DNA from: JBBCJT01 sp037190665
GTDB taxonomy: Bacteria > Pseudomonadota > Alphaproteobacteria > Acetobacterales > Acetobacteraceae
Length of the DNA: 43,976 bases
Direction: 5' to 3'
NCBI GenBank assembly: GCA_037190665.1
Contig: JBBCJT010000068.1
Location: forward strand, 1 to 43,976
The position numbers and the translations under genes were made by a program. How positions within the stretch are numbered: position 1 is the first letter of the stretch; every line of letters begins with the position of its first letter. The notes beneath the pieces were generated by a model, which was given only the letters and a program-made list of their open reading frames with translations, was not told the DNA's origin and did no database searches. Positions 24,767 through 32,491 of the stretch are shown here, one piece after another.

Positions 24767-26286
24767 GCAAGCGCGTGCTTCTGGCCGCGGTGATGCACGA
24801 GGCCAACAGCTTCGCCCGCCGCTTCGCGCCGCTCGATCATTTCCGCCGCCAGGGCGTGTTCCTCGGCGACGAGATCCCCGCCCGCTTCGGCCCCACGCGC
24901 ACGGAGATGGCCGGCTTCCTGGAAGCCGCCCGCGCGGAGGGCTGGACGATCAGCACCCCCATCGCCGTGCCGACCGCCCCTGAGGGACCAGTGGCGCGCG
25001 ATGCCTACGCCTTCTTTCGCGACCGGCTTGCCGAGGGCGCATGGAGCGCAATGCCGCTGGATGGCGTGCTGCTCGCGCTGCACGGCTCGATGGTCGCCGA
25101 GGGCGAGGATGACGGCGATGGGGGGCTGGCCCAGGCGGTGCGCGATGCTGTCGGCCCCGATGTGCCGATCTCCATCACGCTCGATCCGCATTCCAACGTC
25201 TCCGACCGGCTCGCGGCCGCGGTGAACGCGATCACCGCCTACCGCACCCATCCGCACACCGACCACAAGGAGACGGGGCTGCGCGCGGCGGAGACGCTAC
25301 GGCGCACGATGGCGGGCGAGATCAGCCCGCGCGTGCATCTGGTGCGCAGCTTCCAGATGCGCGGCTTCGACTCCTCGCGCACCACCCTGCCGGGCGGTCC
25401 GATGCGCCGCGCACTGGCGCTGGCGCGGCAGATCGAGGCCGAGGACCCCGATGTGATCGAGGTCAGCATCCAGTCCGGCTTCGTGCTGGCCGATGTCTGG
25501 CAGGTCGGCCCCTCGGTCGCGGTGACCGCGAACGGCGACGATCCGCGCTTCCGCCGCTACGGGGAGCGGATGATCCGCTTCGCCTGGGAGGAGCGGGAGA
25601 ACGACACGGTGCCGATGCTGCGCGTCGAGGAAGCGATGCGCCAGGCGCGCGCCGTCCCGCCCGGGCCGGGCCCCGTGGTGATCGCCGACTTCGGCGACGC
25701 GCCGGGCGGCGGTGCCTATGGCGATGCCACCGCGCTGCTGCGGCTGGTGCTGGAGCACCCGATCCCCGGCTCCGTCTTCGCCTCGATCTTCGATCCCGAG
25801 GCGGTCCGGCGCGCGCAGGACGCGGGCGTGGGCGCGCGCATCCGCATCGGGCTCGGCGGCCACACCGCGCCGGAGTACGGCGGCGGGCCGGTGGAGGGCG
25901 AGTACGAGGTGCTGCGCCTGTCGGATGGCGCCTATGTGCACGAAGGCCCCTACACACCCGGCCTGCGCGGCAATTTCGGCGCCTCGGCGCTGCTCGCGCG
26001 CAACGGGGTGCGCATCATCGTCAGCACCTTCCAGCGCAACATCCTCGATCAGCAGCAGCTCAAGATCTTCGGCATCGAGCCGCGCGAAACCGGGCTGATC
26101 GCGCTGAAATGCATGGACGCGTTCCGCGCCGCCTTCCAGCCGATCGCCCGCGCGGTGATCGCCTGCGAGTCCGGCGGCGTGTCGAGCCGCACGCACGGCG
26201 CCCTGCCCTACCGCAACGTCCGCCGGCCGATCTGGCCGCTCGACCCGCCCGAAGCTGTCCTCGCGCAAGCGGAGTTCCTGCGATGA
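24763..26286 (+). CDS. M81 family metallopeptidase (MlrC/microcystinase C-like)
   Basis: 507 aa. MlrC is a zinc enzyme that cleaves linear microcystin fragments to release the beta-amino acid Adda; most homologues occur in bacteria unrelated to microcystin and act on unknown amides. Visible likely metal and active-site residues: H12-E13 in MHEANSF, H107 in LALHGSM, D141/H143 in LDPHSN, H163 and H165 in THPHTD. The C-terminal domain has the conserved FDPEAVRRA and GGHTAPEYGGGP region (about 346-370). The ATG at 24763 overlaps the PLP-enzyme stop; the long upstream open frame is a shadow of that gene. No signal peptide. Confidence 0.88.
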   Translation: MSKRVLLAAVMHEANSFARRFAPLDHFRRQGVFLGDEIPARFGPTRTEMAGFLEAARAEGWTISTPIAVPTAPEGPVARDAYAFFRDRLAEGAWSAMPLDGVLLALHGSMVAEGEDDGDGGLAQAVRDAVGPDVPISITLDPHSNVSDRLAAAVNAITAYRTHPHTDHKETGLRAAETLRRTMAGEISPRVHLVRSFQMRGFDSSRTTLPGGPMRRALALARQIEAEDPDVIEVSIQSGFVLADVWQVGPSVAVTANGDDPRFRRYGERMIRFAWEERENDTVPMLRVEEAMRQARAVPPGPGPVVIADFGDAPGGGAYGDATALLRLVLEHPIPGSVFASIFDPEAVRRAQDAGVGARIRIGLGGHTAPEYGGGPVEGEYEVLRLSDGAYVHEGPYTPGLRGNFGASALLARNGVRIIVSTFQRNILDQQQLKIFGIEPRETGLIALKCMDAFRAAFQPIARAVIACESGGVSSRTHGALPYRNVRRPIWPLDPPEAVLAQAEFLR

Positions 26287-27839
26287 TCCGCCTCCTGCTC
26301 GCCGCCATGCTGTTCGCGTTGCCGGCCGCCGCACAGGAGCGCGTGCTGCGCTTCGTGCCGACCGGCGACCTGCGCGTGCTGGATCCGATCTGGACCAGCG
26401 CCGCCATCACGCTGAACCACGGCCAGATGATCTATGACGTGCTGGTCACGATGGACTCGCAGTTCCGCCCGCAGTTGCAGATGGCGGAAAGCGTGCAGAC
26501 CAGCGAAGACGGGCTGCGTTGGACCTTCAGGCTGCGCCCCGGCCTCGTCTTCCACGACGGCACGCCCGTGCGCGCCGCCGATGTCGCGGCCTCCATCACG
26601 CGCTGGGCCAAGCGGGTGACGGCCGGACAGGCGCTCGCAGGGCGTGCGCGGTCCATCGCCGCGCAGGACGAGCGCACGGTGGAGATCACCTTCGACAAGC
26701 CCTTCGGCCCGGTGATGGAGAGCCTCGGCTCCCCGCTGCTCGCCGCCTTCGTGATGCGGGAGGCGGATGCGCAGACCGATGCCTTCCAGCAGGTCCGCAC
26801 CGCCATCGGCTCGGGTCCCTATCGCTTCATCCCCGAGGAGTTCCGCGCCGGCGACCGCGTCGTCTATCGCCGCTTCGAAGGCTACGTGCCGCGGCAGGAG
26901 CCGCCGGACGGATATGCCGGCGGCAAGGTCGCGCATTTCGACCGTGTCGAGTGGATCTACCTGCCCGATCCCGCCACCGCGGTCGGTGCGCTGGCCAAGG
27001 GCGAGGTCGACTTCCTCGAAGGGGTGCCGGCCGACCTTCTGCCGGTGGCACGCCGCGCGCAGGGCGTGACGGTGGAGGTGCTGAACCGGTCCGGCTTCAT
27101 CGGCACCGTGCGCCCGAACGCCGTGATCCCGCCCTTCAACGATCCGCGCGCACGGCAGGCGCTGCTGCTCGCCATCGACCAGGACGAGTTCGACAACGCG
27201 ATCGCCGCCGAACCCGCGCTCGCGAAGCGCTGCCAGGCCGTGTTCGTGTGCGGCACGCCGTATGAATCCGATGCGCGGCTCGACGAATGGCGCAGCCCGG
27301 ATCTGGAGCGCGCGAAGAAGCTCCTCGCCGAGTCCGGCTATCGCGGCGAGCGCATCGTCGTGCTCGACCCGGCCGACCAGCCCGACATCCGCATGATGGC
27401 GCTGCTGACCGCGAACGCGCTGCGCCGCATCGGCGCCAATGTGGACGTCCAGACGATGGACTGGTCCACGCTGATCACGCGGCGCAATACGCGCGAGCCG
27501 CCGGACCGCAATCCGAACGGCTGGCACATCGCCACGACGTTCTGGGGCGGCTTCTCGCTCTCCAGCCCGATCACCAACACGCCGCTGGTTTCCACCTGCG
27601 ACGGCCGCAACCTCTACGGCTGGCCGTGCGACGAAGAACTGGAGCGCCGGCGCGCGGCCTTCCTCGATGCGCGAACGCTGGAGGCGCAGAAGCAGGCCGC
27701 GGTTGCTATCCAGGAGCGCTTCTTCGATGTGGTGCCCTATGTGCCGACCGGCATCATCCTGCGACCCGTCGCCTATCGCGCGGACCTGAAGGATCTTCCG
27801 GCAACGCTGTATCCGGTCTTCTGGGGCGTGCGGCGCTAA
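26283..27839 (+). CDS. Family 5 ABC transporter solute-binding protein
   Basis: 518 aa. Signal peptide at 1-18 (MIRLLLAAMLFALPAAAQ). Family blocks include FRLRPGLVFHDGTPVRAADVAASI (about 82-105), GSGPYRFIPEEFRAGDRVVYRR (about 179-200), DPRARQALLLAIDQDEFDNAI and the C-terminal PYVPTGIILRPVAYR. Starts in an ATGA overlap with the M81 gene, ending the operon. As with the binding protein at 18162, no permease or ATPase gene is nearby. Its company (M81 amidase, PLP lyase, GntR) suggests it captures the compound those enzymes break down; that is inference. The stop overlaps the convergent hypothetical gene by 4 nt. Confidence 0.92.
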   Translation: MIRLLLAAMLFALPAAAQERVLRFVPTGDLRVLDPIWTSAAITLNHGQMIYDVLVTMDSQFRPQLQMAESVQTSEDGLRWTFRLRPGLVFHDGTPVRAADVAASITRWAKRVTAGQALAGRARSIAAQDERTVEITFDKPFGPVMESLGSPLLAAFVMREADAQTDAFQQVRTAIGSGPYRFIPEEFRAGDRVVYRRFEGYVPRQEPPDGYAGGKVAHFDRVEWIYLPDPATAVGALAKGEVDFLEGVPADLLPVARRAQGVTVEVLNRSGFIGTVRPNAVIPPFNDPRARQALLLAIDQDEFDNAIAAEPALAKRCQAVFVCGTPYESDARLDEWRSPDLERAKKLLAESGYRGERIVVLDPADQPDIRMMALLTANALRRIGANVDVQTMDWSTLITRRNTREPPDRNPNGWHIATTFWGGFSLSSPITNTPLVSTCDGRNLYGWPCDEELERRRAAFLDARTLEAQKQAAVAIQERFFDVVPYVPTGIILRPVAYRADLKDLPATLYPVFWGVRR

Positions 27840-28288
27840 GGCGCCGGCCGGGCCGCCAGCCAGTCCGGCCAGATCGCGGCGACGGCCGCATGGCGCGCGC
27901 GGATCGCGTGCGGCCACGCAGGATCCTGCCCCGGGCGGTAGCGCGCATCGGCGGCCGGCGTGACGACGACCGGCGGGGCGCCGAGCTGGTCCGCCGTGAT
28001 GTCGATAATGAAGCCGCCGCTCACCACCCAGGCATGGTGGTGCCAGCCAGCATCGCCGGCTTCAGGCGGTGCATGATCCGGCAACAGCATCCCGCTCGCC
28101 CACTCGGCTGATCGCCCCTCCGCCCGCAGCACATCGCGCAGGAACAGGCTGCTGCGGCCGCAGGTGCGGGTGGAAAGGACAGCCGGCGCAGAACCGGCAC
28201 CCGCGCAGTGCCATTCCGGCCAGATCGGTTCCAGAAACGCCCGCGAAGCGGCGGCAATACGATGCAGATCGGCGAGCGGATCATCCAT
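27836..28288 (-). CDS. Hypothetical protein with Cys-His-Asp triad (transglutaminase/papain-like)
   Basis: 150 aa, no named family recognised. The order RTCGRSSLFLRDVLRAEG (Cys43 at the start of a helix), HHHAWVVSGG (His on a strand, about residue 87) and IIDITADQLG (Asp on the next strand, about 97) is that of transglutaminase-like cysteine proteins. The spacing also resembles lasso-peptide leader peptidases, but no precursor, cyclase or radical-SAM genes are near. No signal peptide. Its stop overlaps that of the convergent binding-protein gene. A real gene by codon pattern and motif order; function inferred weakly. Confidence 0.65.
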   Translation of the reverse strand: MDDPLADLHRIAAASRAFLEPIWPEWHCAGAGSAPAVLSTRTCGRSSLFLRDVLRAEGRSAEWASGMLLPDHAPPEAGDAGWHHHAWVVSGGFIIDITADQLGAPPVVVTPAADARYRPGQDPAWPHAIRARHAAVAAIWPDWLAARPAP

Positions 28289-28311
28289 GCGGCCTCGGCG
28301 GCGCGCAGATG

Positions 28312-29370
28312 TCAGCGGGCTCGGCGCACCGTGTAGTCGGCGACGCCTTCCAGCGCGCGCCGTAGCTCGCTGTCCGGGAAGACGGCCAGCGCGGCGCGGG
28401 CCGAGGCGGCGTAGTGCTCGGCACGGGTGATGGTGGTGGCGATGGTGCCGTGCCGGGCCATCAGCCGCATGGCGAAGTCGAGATCGCCGTCGCGCTGCTC
28501 AAGCTCCTCGATCGTGCGCTGCCAGAAGCCGCGCTCCGTCTCGTCGCCGGCGGCGTAGGCGGCGAGCACCGGCAGCGTCACCTTGCCCTCGCGGAAATCG
28601 TCGCCGACGGTCTTGCCCAGCTTCGCCTGATCGGCGGTGTAGTCGAGCGCGTCGTCGATGAGCTGGAAGGCGATGCCGAGGTCGCGGCCATAGACGGTCA
28701 GCGCCTGCTCCTCCACTTCCGGCCGGTCGGCAACGACGGCGCCGACGCGCGTCGCCGCCTCGAACAGCGCCGCGGTCTTGCCGCCGATCACTTCGAGGTA
28801 CTTCGCCTCGCTCGTGGACAGGTCGTTCTGGGTGACGAGCTGCAGCACCTCGCCTTCCGCGATCGTGGCCGAGGCGCGGGAAAGGATGTCGAGCACGCGC
28901 AGATTGCCGTCCTCGACCATGAGTTGGAAGGCGCGGGTGAACAGGAAATCCCCAACCAGCACCGACGCCTTGTTGCCGAACACCGCATTGGCGGACGCAG
29001 CGCCGCGCCGCAGCGCGCTCTCGTCCACCACGTCGTCATGCAGCAGCGTGGCGGTGTGGATGAACTCCACGCAGGCGGCGAGCGCGACGTGGCGCTGGCC
29101 GGTGTGGCCGCACAGCCGCGCGGCGGCGAGCGTGAGCAGCGGGCGGATGCGCTTGCCGCCGGCCGAAACCAGATGCGCGGCCACCTGCGGGATCAGTTCG
29201 ACGGGGCTGTCCATGCGCGCGACGATGGTGCGGTTGGTCGCGGCAAGGTCGTCGGATACCAGCGCGACGAGCGCGCCAAGCGCATCCTCCCCGGCCACAC
29301 CATGGGCGTGGGCAGCGGGGCTGGACAGGGTTCCCCCGTCGCGGAGGGAGGTGGATTGCGAGGCGGTCAC
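28312..29370 (-). CDS. ispB: Polyprenyl diphosphate synthase (octa/decaprenyl type)
   Basis: 352 aa. Makes the long isoprenoid tail of ubiquinone from farnesyl diphosphate and IPP. GGKRIRPLL (71-79) binds IPP, the first Asp-rich motif DDVVD is at 112-116 and the second, DDALD, at 239-243. Residues upstream of the first motif (VEFIHTATLLH) lack a bulky aromatic at the chain-length-determining positions, which fits a long product, C40 or C50; Rhodospirillales usually make ubiquinone-10 (family knowledge). The first 30 residues are variable. Divergent from the DUF2007 gene across 54 nt. The symbol is by homology; ddsA is possible if the product is decaprenyl. Confidence 0.93.
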   Translation of the reverse strand: MTASQSTSLRDGGTLSSPAAHAHGVAGEDALGALVALVSDDLAATNRTIVARMDSPVELIPQVAAHLVSAGGKRIRPLLTLAAARLCGHTGQRHVALAACVEFIHTATLLHDDVVDESALRRGAASANAVFGNKASVLVGDFLFTRAFQLMVEDGNLRVLDILSRASATIAEGEVLQLVTQNDLSTSEAKYLEVIGGKTAALFEAATRVGAVVADRPEVEEQALTVYGRDLGIAFQLIDDALDYTADQAKLGKTVGDDFREGKVTLPVLAAYAAGDETERGFWQRTIEELEQRDGDLDFAMRLMARHGTIATTITRAEHYAASARAALAVFPDSELRRALEGVADYTVRRAR

Positions 29371-29424
29371 GCGGTTGGTATCGGCGGGCCTGCAAATGCG
29401 GTCAAGGCGAAGGATTCCCGCCCC

Positions 29425-29631
29425 TTGCGCGTCATCGCCCGTTCCACCGATCCGGTGCGCCTCAACTACCTGGCGTCACTGCTTGCCGACGCCGGCATCG
29501 CCACATTCCTGCTGGACGAACACATGAGCGTGCTGGAAGGCAGCATCGGCGCCCTGCCCCGCCGGCTCGCGGTCGCCGGAGAGGATGCCGCGCGGGCGGA
29601 AGCTGTCCTCGCCGCCGCCGGCGAGACGTGA
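29425..29631 (+). CDS. DUF2007 family protein, TTG start
   Basis: 68 aa. The family has one small domain of unknown biochemical role, sometimes called a putative signal-transducing protein. The core is complete: STDPVRLNYLASLLADAG, LLDEHMSVLEGSIGALPRRL, and a final helix EDAARAEAVLAAAG. No ATG fits: the first in-frame ATG would cut into the core. TTG at 29425 gives the family's usual N-terminus (xRVIARSTDPV) and has AAGGA about 10 nt upstream. It overlaps the GTG start of the next gene in GTGA, so the two are co-translated. Confidence 0.8.
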   Translation: MRVIARSTDPVRLNYLASLLADAGIATFLLDEHMSVLEGSIGALPRRLAVAGEDAARAEAVLAAAGET

Positions 29632-30353
29632 TCACCACGCACGGCACGCTGCTCGGCGGCCGTGTCGCCTATGCACAACCGGCGAGAGGCTTTCGCAGCG
29701 GGATCGAGCCGGTGCTGCTCGCCGCCGCCATTCCGGCGGAACCCGGCGAGCACGTGGTCGAGGCCGGAACTGGCGCGGGTGCGGCATTGCTGTGTCTCGC
29801 CGCCCGCTGCCCCGGGATCGCCGGAACCGGCGTGGAGCGTGATCCGGCACTCGCCGCGCTGGCCGGTGAGAACGCAACCGCAAATGGCTTCAGCACCCTG
29901 CGCATGATCGCCGGCGAGATCGAATCATACCTGCCGAACCGCCCCGCCGATCACGCCTTCGCCAACCCGCCCTACCATCCGCCGGGCGGCACCGCCTCGC
30001 CGGATGCGGCGCGCGAGACCTCCAAGCGGGGCGCACCGGGCACCATCGCGGCCTGGGTCGCGGCGCTGGCGCGCTGCGTCGTTCCTCGCGGGACCGTGAC
30101 GCTGATCCTGCCCGCAGGCGCGCTTCCGGATGCCCTCGCTGCCCTATCCGTTGCGCGCTGCGGCGGCGCGCGGCTCCTGCCGCTCTGGCCGAAGCAGGGA
30201 CGTGCGGCGAAGCTGGTCCTGCTTCAGGCGCGGGAGGACTCGCGCGCGGCCTTCGCCGTGCTGCCGGGGCTGGTGCTGCATCAGGACGACGGCCGCTTCA
30301 CCGCCGAGGCAGAGGCGGTCCTGCGCGACGGCGCGGCACTTCCGATGCGCTGA
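29628..30353 (+). CDS. TrmN6-like SAM-dependent methyltransferase, GTG start
   Basis: 241 aa. Resembles tRNA1(Val) adenine-37-N6 methyltransferase. The SAM site is VVEAGTGAGAALLCLAAR (43-60), an acidic residue binding ribose lies in GVERDPAL, and the catalytic NPPY is at 113-116, the motif of N6-adenine and protein-glutamine N5 methyltransferases. The HGTLLGGRVAYAQPARGFRSGIEPVLL start is characteristic of the TrmN6/YfiC group in alphaproteobacteria. GTG at 29628 overlaps the DUF2007 stop. The DUF2007-methyltransferase-IspB neighbourhood is a recurring alphaproteobacterial arrangement as far as I know. Confidence 0.85.
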   Translation: MITTHGTLLGGRVAYAQPARGFRSGIEPVLLAAAIPAEPGEHVVEAGTGAGAALLCLAARCPGIAGTGVERDPALAALAGENATANGFSTLRMIAGEIESYLPNRPADHAFANPPYHPPGGTASPDAARETSKRGAPGTIAAWVAALARCVVPRGTVTLILPAGALPDALAALSVARCGGARLLPLWPKQGRAAKLVLLQAREDSRAAFAVLPGLVLHQDDGRFTAEAEAVLRDGAALPMR

Positions 30354-30431
30354 GGCGGCCCACCCGTTCCGCACCCGATTCCGCAACGGCGGCATCCGGC
30401 CTAGCCTTGCGCGTCCGACTCGGAGAAGCGC

Positions 30432-32069
30432 ATGTCCCGCCCAGACCGCCGCCTGCCCGCATCGCGCGCGATGATCGTCGCGCCGCAGCCGGAAGCCGCC
30501 GAGGCCGGCGCGGCCGTGCTCGCCGCCGGGGGCTCGGCGGTCGATGCGCTGATCGCCTGCGCAATGGTGCAGACCGTGGTCGATCCGATGATGTGCGGCC
30601 TGGGCGGCCTCGGCGTCCTGCAACTGCACGACCCGCGCAGCGGCAAGACCCAGGTGCTGGACGCACTGTCCACCTGCCCCGCCGCGGCGACGCCCGCGAT
30701 GTGGGAAGACCGCTTCCTCGGCGAATGCGCCGACGGCTACGGCTACCGGCTGGAAGGGGCGCTCAACGAGATCGGCCATGGCGCGGTGACCACGCCCGGC
30801 ATCCTGCGGCTGTGGCAGATGGCGCATGCGCGCTGGGGCCGCCGGCCCTGGGCGAGCCTGTTCGAGGCGGCGATCGGCTTCGCCTCCGGCGGCTGGATCG
30901 TCCGCCCGCACGTCCACACGATGTTCACCGCGGACGAGGCCGTCTACGGCCGGCTCTCCATGGCCGACAAGCTGGCGTTCACCGCGGAGGGCCGGGCGCT
31001 CTACATGCGGCCCGACGGCACGCCGAAGCGGCCGGGCGACCGGGTCGAGAACCCCGCGATGGCCGCCACGCTCGCCAGCGTCGCCGAGGGCGGGGCCGAC
31101 GTGTTCTACGAAGGGCCGCTGGCACGCCGCATCGTCGAGGACATGCAGGCGCATGGCGGGCTGCTGAGCGCATCCGACCTCGCCGGCTTCCGCGTGACGG
31201 AGGGCGAGCCGATCACCGTGCCCTTCCGCGGCTTCACCGTTTCGCTGCCGCAGCCGCCCTCGGGCGGCATCGTCCTGGGCGAGGCGCTGCGAATCCTGCA
31301 CCGCTTCGACCTGGCGGCGATGGGGCACAACACGCCGGATTACATCGAGACCGTGGGCGACGCGCTGCGTGCGGCGCTGGCGGACCGGGAGGCGCATATC
31401 GGCGACCCCGCCTTCCACCCGCCGCCGATCACGCAACTGCTGTCGGAAGAGCATGCGGAGATGGTCGCGGCATTGATCCGCCGGCGCGCGCCGATCCCGG
31501 TCCCGCCGCTATCGGCCGAACCGCGCGACACCACGACCATCTCCGTGGTCGATGCCGATGGCGTGTTGGCGAGCGTGACGCACACCCTCGGCGTGCCATC
31601 CGGCGTGATCCCGCCGGGGACTGGGATCATGCTGAACGGGGCGATGAACTGGTACGACCCGCGGCCGGGGCGGCCCGGCTCCATCGCGCCGGGCAAGAAG
31701 CGGTTCTCCTCGATGGCGCCCACCATCGTCTTCGACGCGTCCGGCCGCGCGGTGGCCACGCTCGGCGCGCCGGGCGGCGCATGGATCGGGGTGGCGCTGA
31801 CGCAGGTGCTGCTGAACCTGCTGGAGTTCGGCATGACGATGCAGGAGGCGGTGATGGCGCCGCGCTTCTCGGTGACGACGCCGGCGATCGACATCTCCAA
31901 CCGCATCCCCCACGCGGTGCAGCGGGAGCTGGAGCGTCGGGGACAGAAGGTGAAGCGCGCCGCGCACTCCTATCCCTTCGCAGCCCCGCACGGGATCACG
32001 CTGTGGGACGGCGTGGCGGAAGGCGGTGCGGATCCGCAGCGGGACGGCATGGCCGTGGGCGTCGCGTAG
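30432..32069 (+). CDS. Gamma-glutamyltransferase family Ntn hydrolase
   Basis: 545 aa. The family self-cleaves ahead of a catalytic threonine to form two subunits and then hydrolyses or transfers gamma-glutamyl or other acyl groups. PQPEAAEAGAAVLAAGGSAVDA (18-39) opens the large subunit and DPMMCGLGGLG (51-61) is the signature. The cleavage site is likely D366-T367 in PRDTTTISVVDADG. GTGIMLNGAMNWY and SSMAPTIVF follow in the small subunit as expected. There is no signal peptide, unlike periplasmic Ggt, so it should be cytoplasmic, as in the cephalosporin-acylase-like and YwrD-like branch. GGAGAAG precedes the ATG. Confidence 0.9.
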   Translation: MSRPDRRLPASRAMIVAPQPEAAEAGAAVLAAGGSAVDALIACAMVQTVVDPMMCGLGGLGVLQLHDPRSGKTQVLDALSTCPAAATPAMWEDRFLGECADGYGYRLEGALNEIGHGAVTTPGILRLWQMAHARWGRRPWASLFEAAIGFASGGWIVRPHVHTMFTADEAVYGRLSMADKLAFTAEGRALYMRPDGTPKRPGDRVENPAMAATLASVAEGGADVFYEGPLARRIVEDMQAHGGLLSASDLAGFRVTEGEPITVPFRGFTVSLPQPPSGGIVLGEALRILHRFDLAAMGHNTPDYIETVGDALRAALADREAHIGDPAFHPPPITQLLSEEHAEMVAALIRRRAPIPVPPLSAEPRDTTTISVVDADGVLASVTHTLGVPSGVIPPGTGIMLNGAMNWYDPRPGRPGSIAPGKKRFSSMAPTIVFDASGRAVATLGAPGGAWIGVALTQVLLNLLEFGMTMQEAVMAPRFSVTTPAIDISNRIPHAVQRELERRGQKVKRAAHSYPFAAPHGITLWDGVAEGGADPQRDGMAVGVA

Positions 32070-32083
32070 GTTCGTCGCCCCGA

Positions 32084-32099
32084 TCCCGCCTGCGCGGGA
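32084..32099. terminator. Short hairpin between convergent genes
   Basis: TCCCGC (32084-32089) and GCGGGA (32094-32099) with a CTGC loop, in the 36-nt gap between the gamma-glutamyltransferase and the 93-aa gene. No U-tract; weak bidirectional terminator candidate. Confidence 0.3.
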
Positions 32100-32105
32100 C
32101 CGCGG

Positions 32106-32387
32106 CTAGAGCTGGCCGACCTCGGGGTGGCGCAGGTGCCACAGCCGCTCATGGGCGGCCACGAGGCTTTCCATGTTCTTGCGGCGGTTGCCGTCCGGGC
32201 TCACCGGACGACGGGTGAGCATCATCTCCAGCACATGGAGAAGCTGCTCCGCGACCTCGTAATCGCCCTGATCGCAGGCATGGTGGAAGGCGATCAGGAT
32301 CTTGTCGGACAGGCGACGGCTATAGCGCGGCGCCGGGCTCCGGGTCGCGTCGCGTGTCGTTGCATCATCCTCGATCTGATCGGCCAT
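32106..32387 (-). CDS. Small conserved alphaproteobacterial protein, 93 aa
   Basis: No named function. An Arg-rich, probably disordered first 25 residues are followed by a helical core: LSDKILIAFHHACDQGDYEVAEQLLHVLEMML, then RRKNMESLVAAHERLWHLRH. The core is TPR-like in spacing (two antiparallel helices with a DxGD turn) and I recognise the pattern as common in Rhodospirillales proteins of unknown function. GGGAG 5 nt before the ATG supports the start. Monocistronic on the minus strand, upstream gap 104 nt. Confidence 0.75.
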   Translation of the reverse strand: MADQIEDDATTRDATRSPAPRYSRRLSDKILIAFHHACDQGDYEVAEQLLHVLEMMLTRRPVSPDGNRRKNMESLVAAHERLWHLRHPEVGQL

Positions 32388-32491
32388 CAGCGCTCCCGGT
32401 GCCGGCCGGGACCCCCTGCGTAATCCTGCCTACACTAGCCTCCGCGCACGCGTCGCGGAACCGCCGATTTGGACGCGCTCGCGCGCGCTGC

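Noticed and set aside
24763..26286. Microcystin degradation locus (mlrABCD)
   Set aside because: Only the M81/MlrC-like protein is present; no MlrA membrane protease, MlrB serine hydrolase or MlrD transporter in the window.
27836..28288. Lasso peptide biosynthesis
   Set aside because: The Cys-His-Asp protein resembles leader peptidases in triad order only; no precursor, cyclase or recognition-element gene is nearby.
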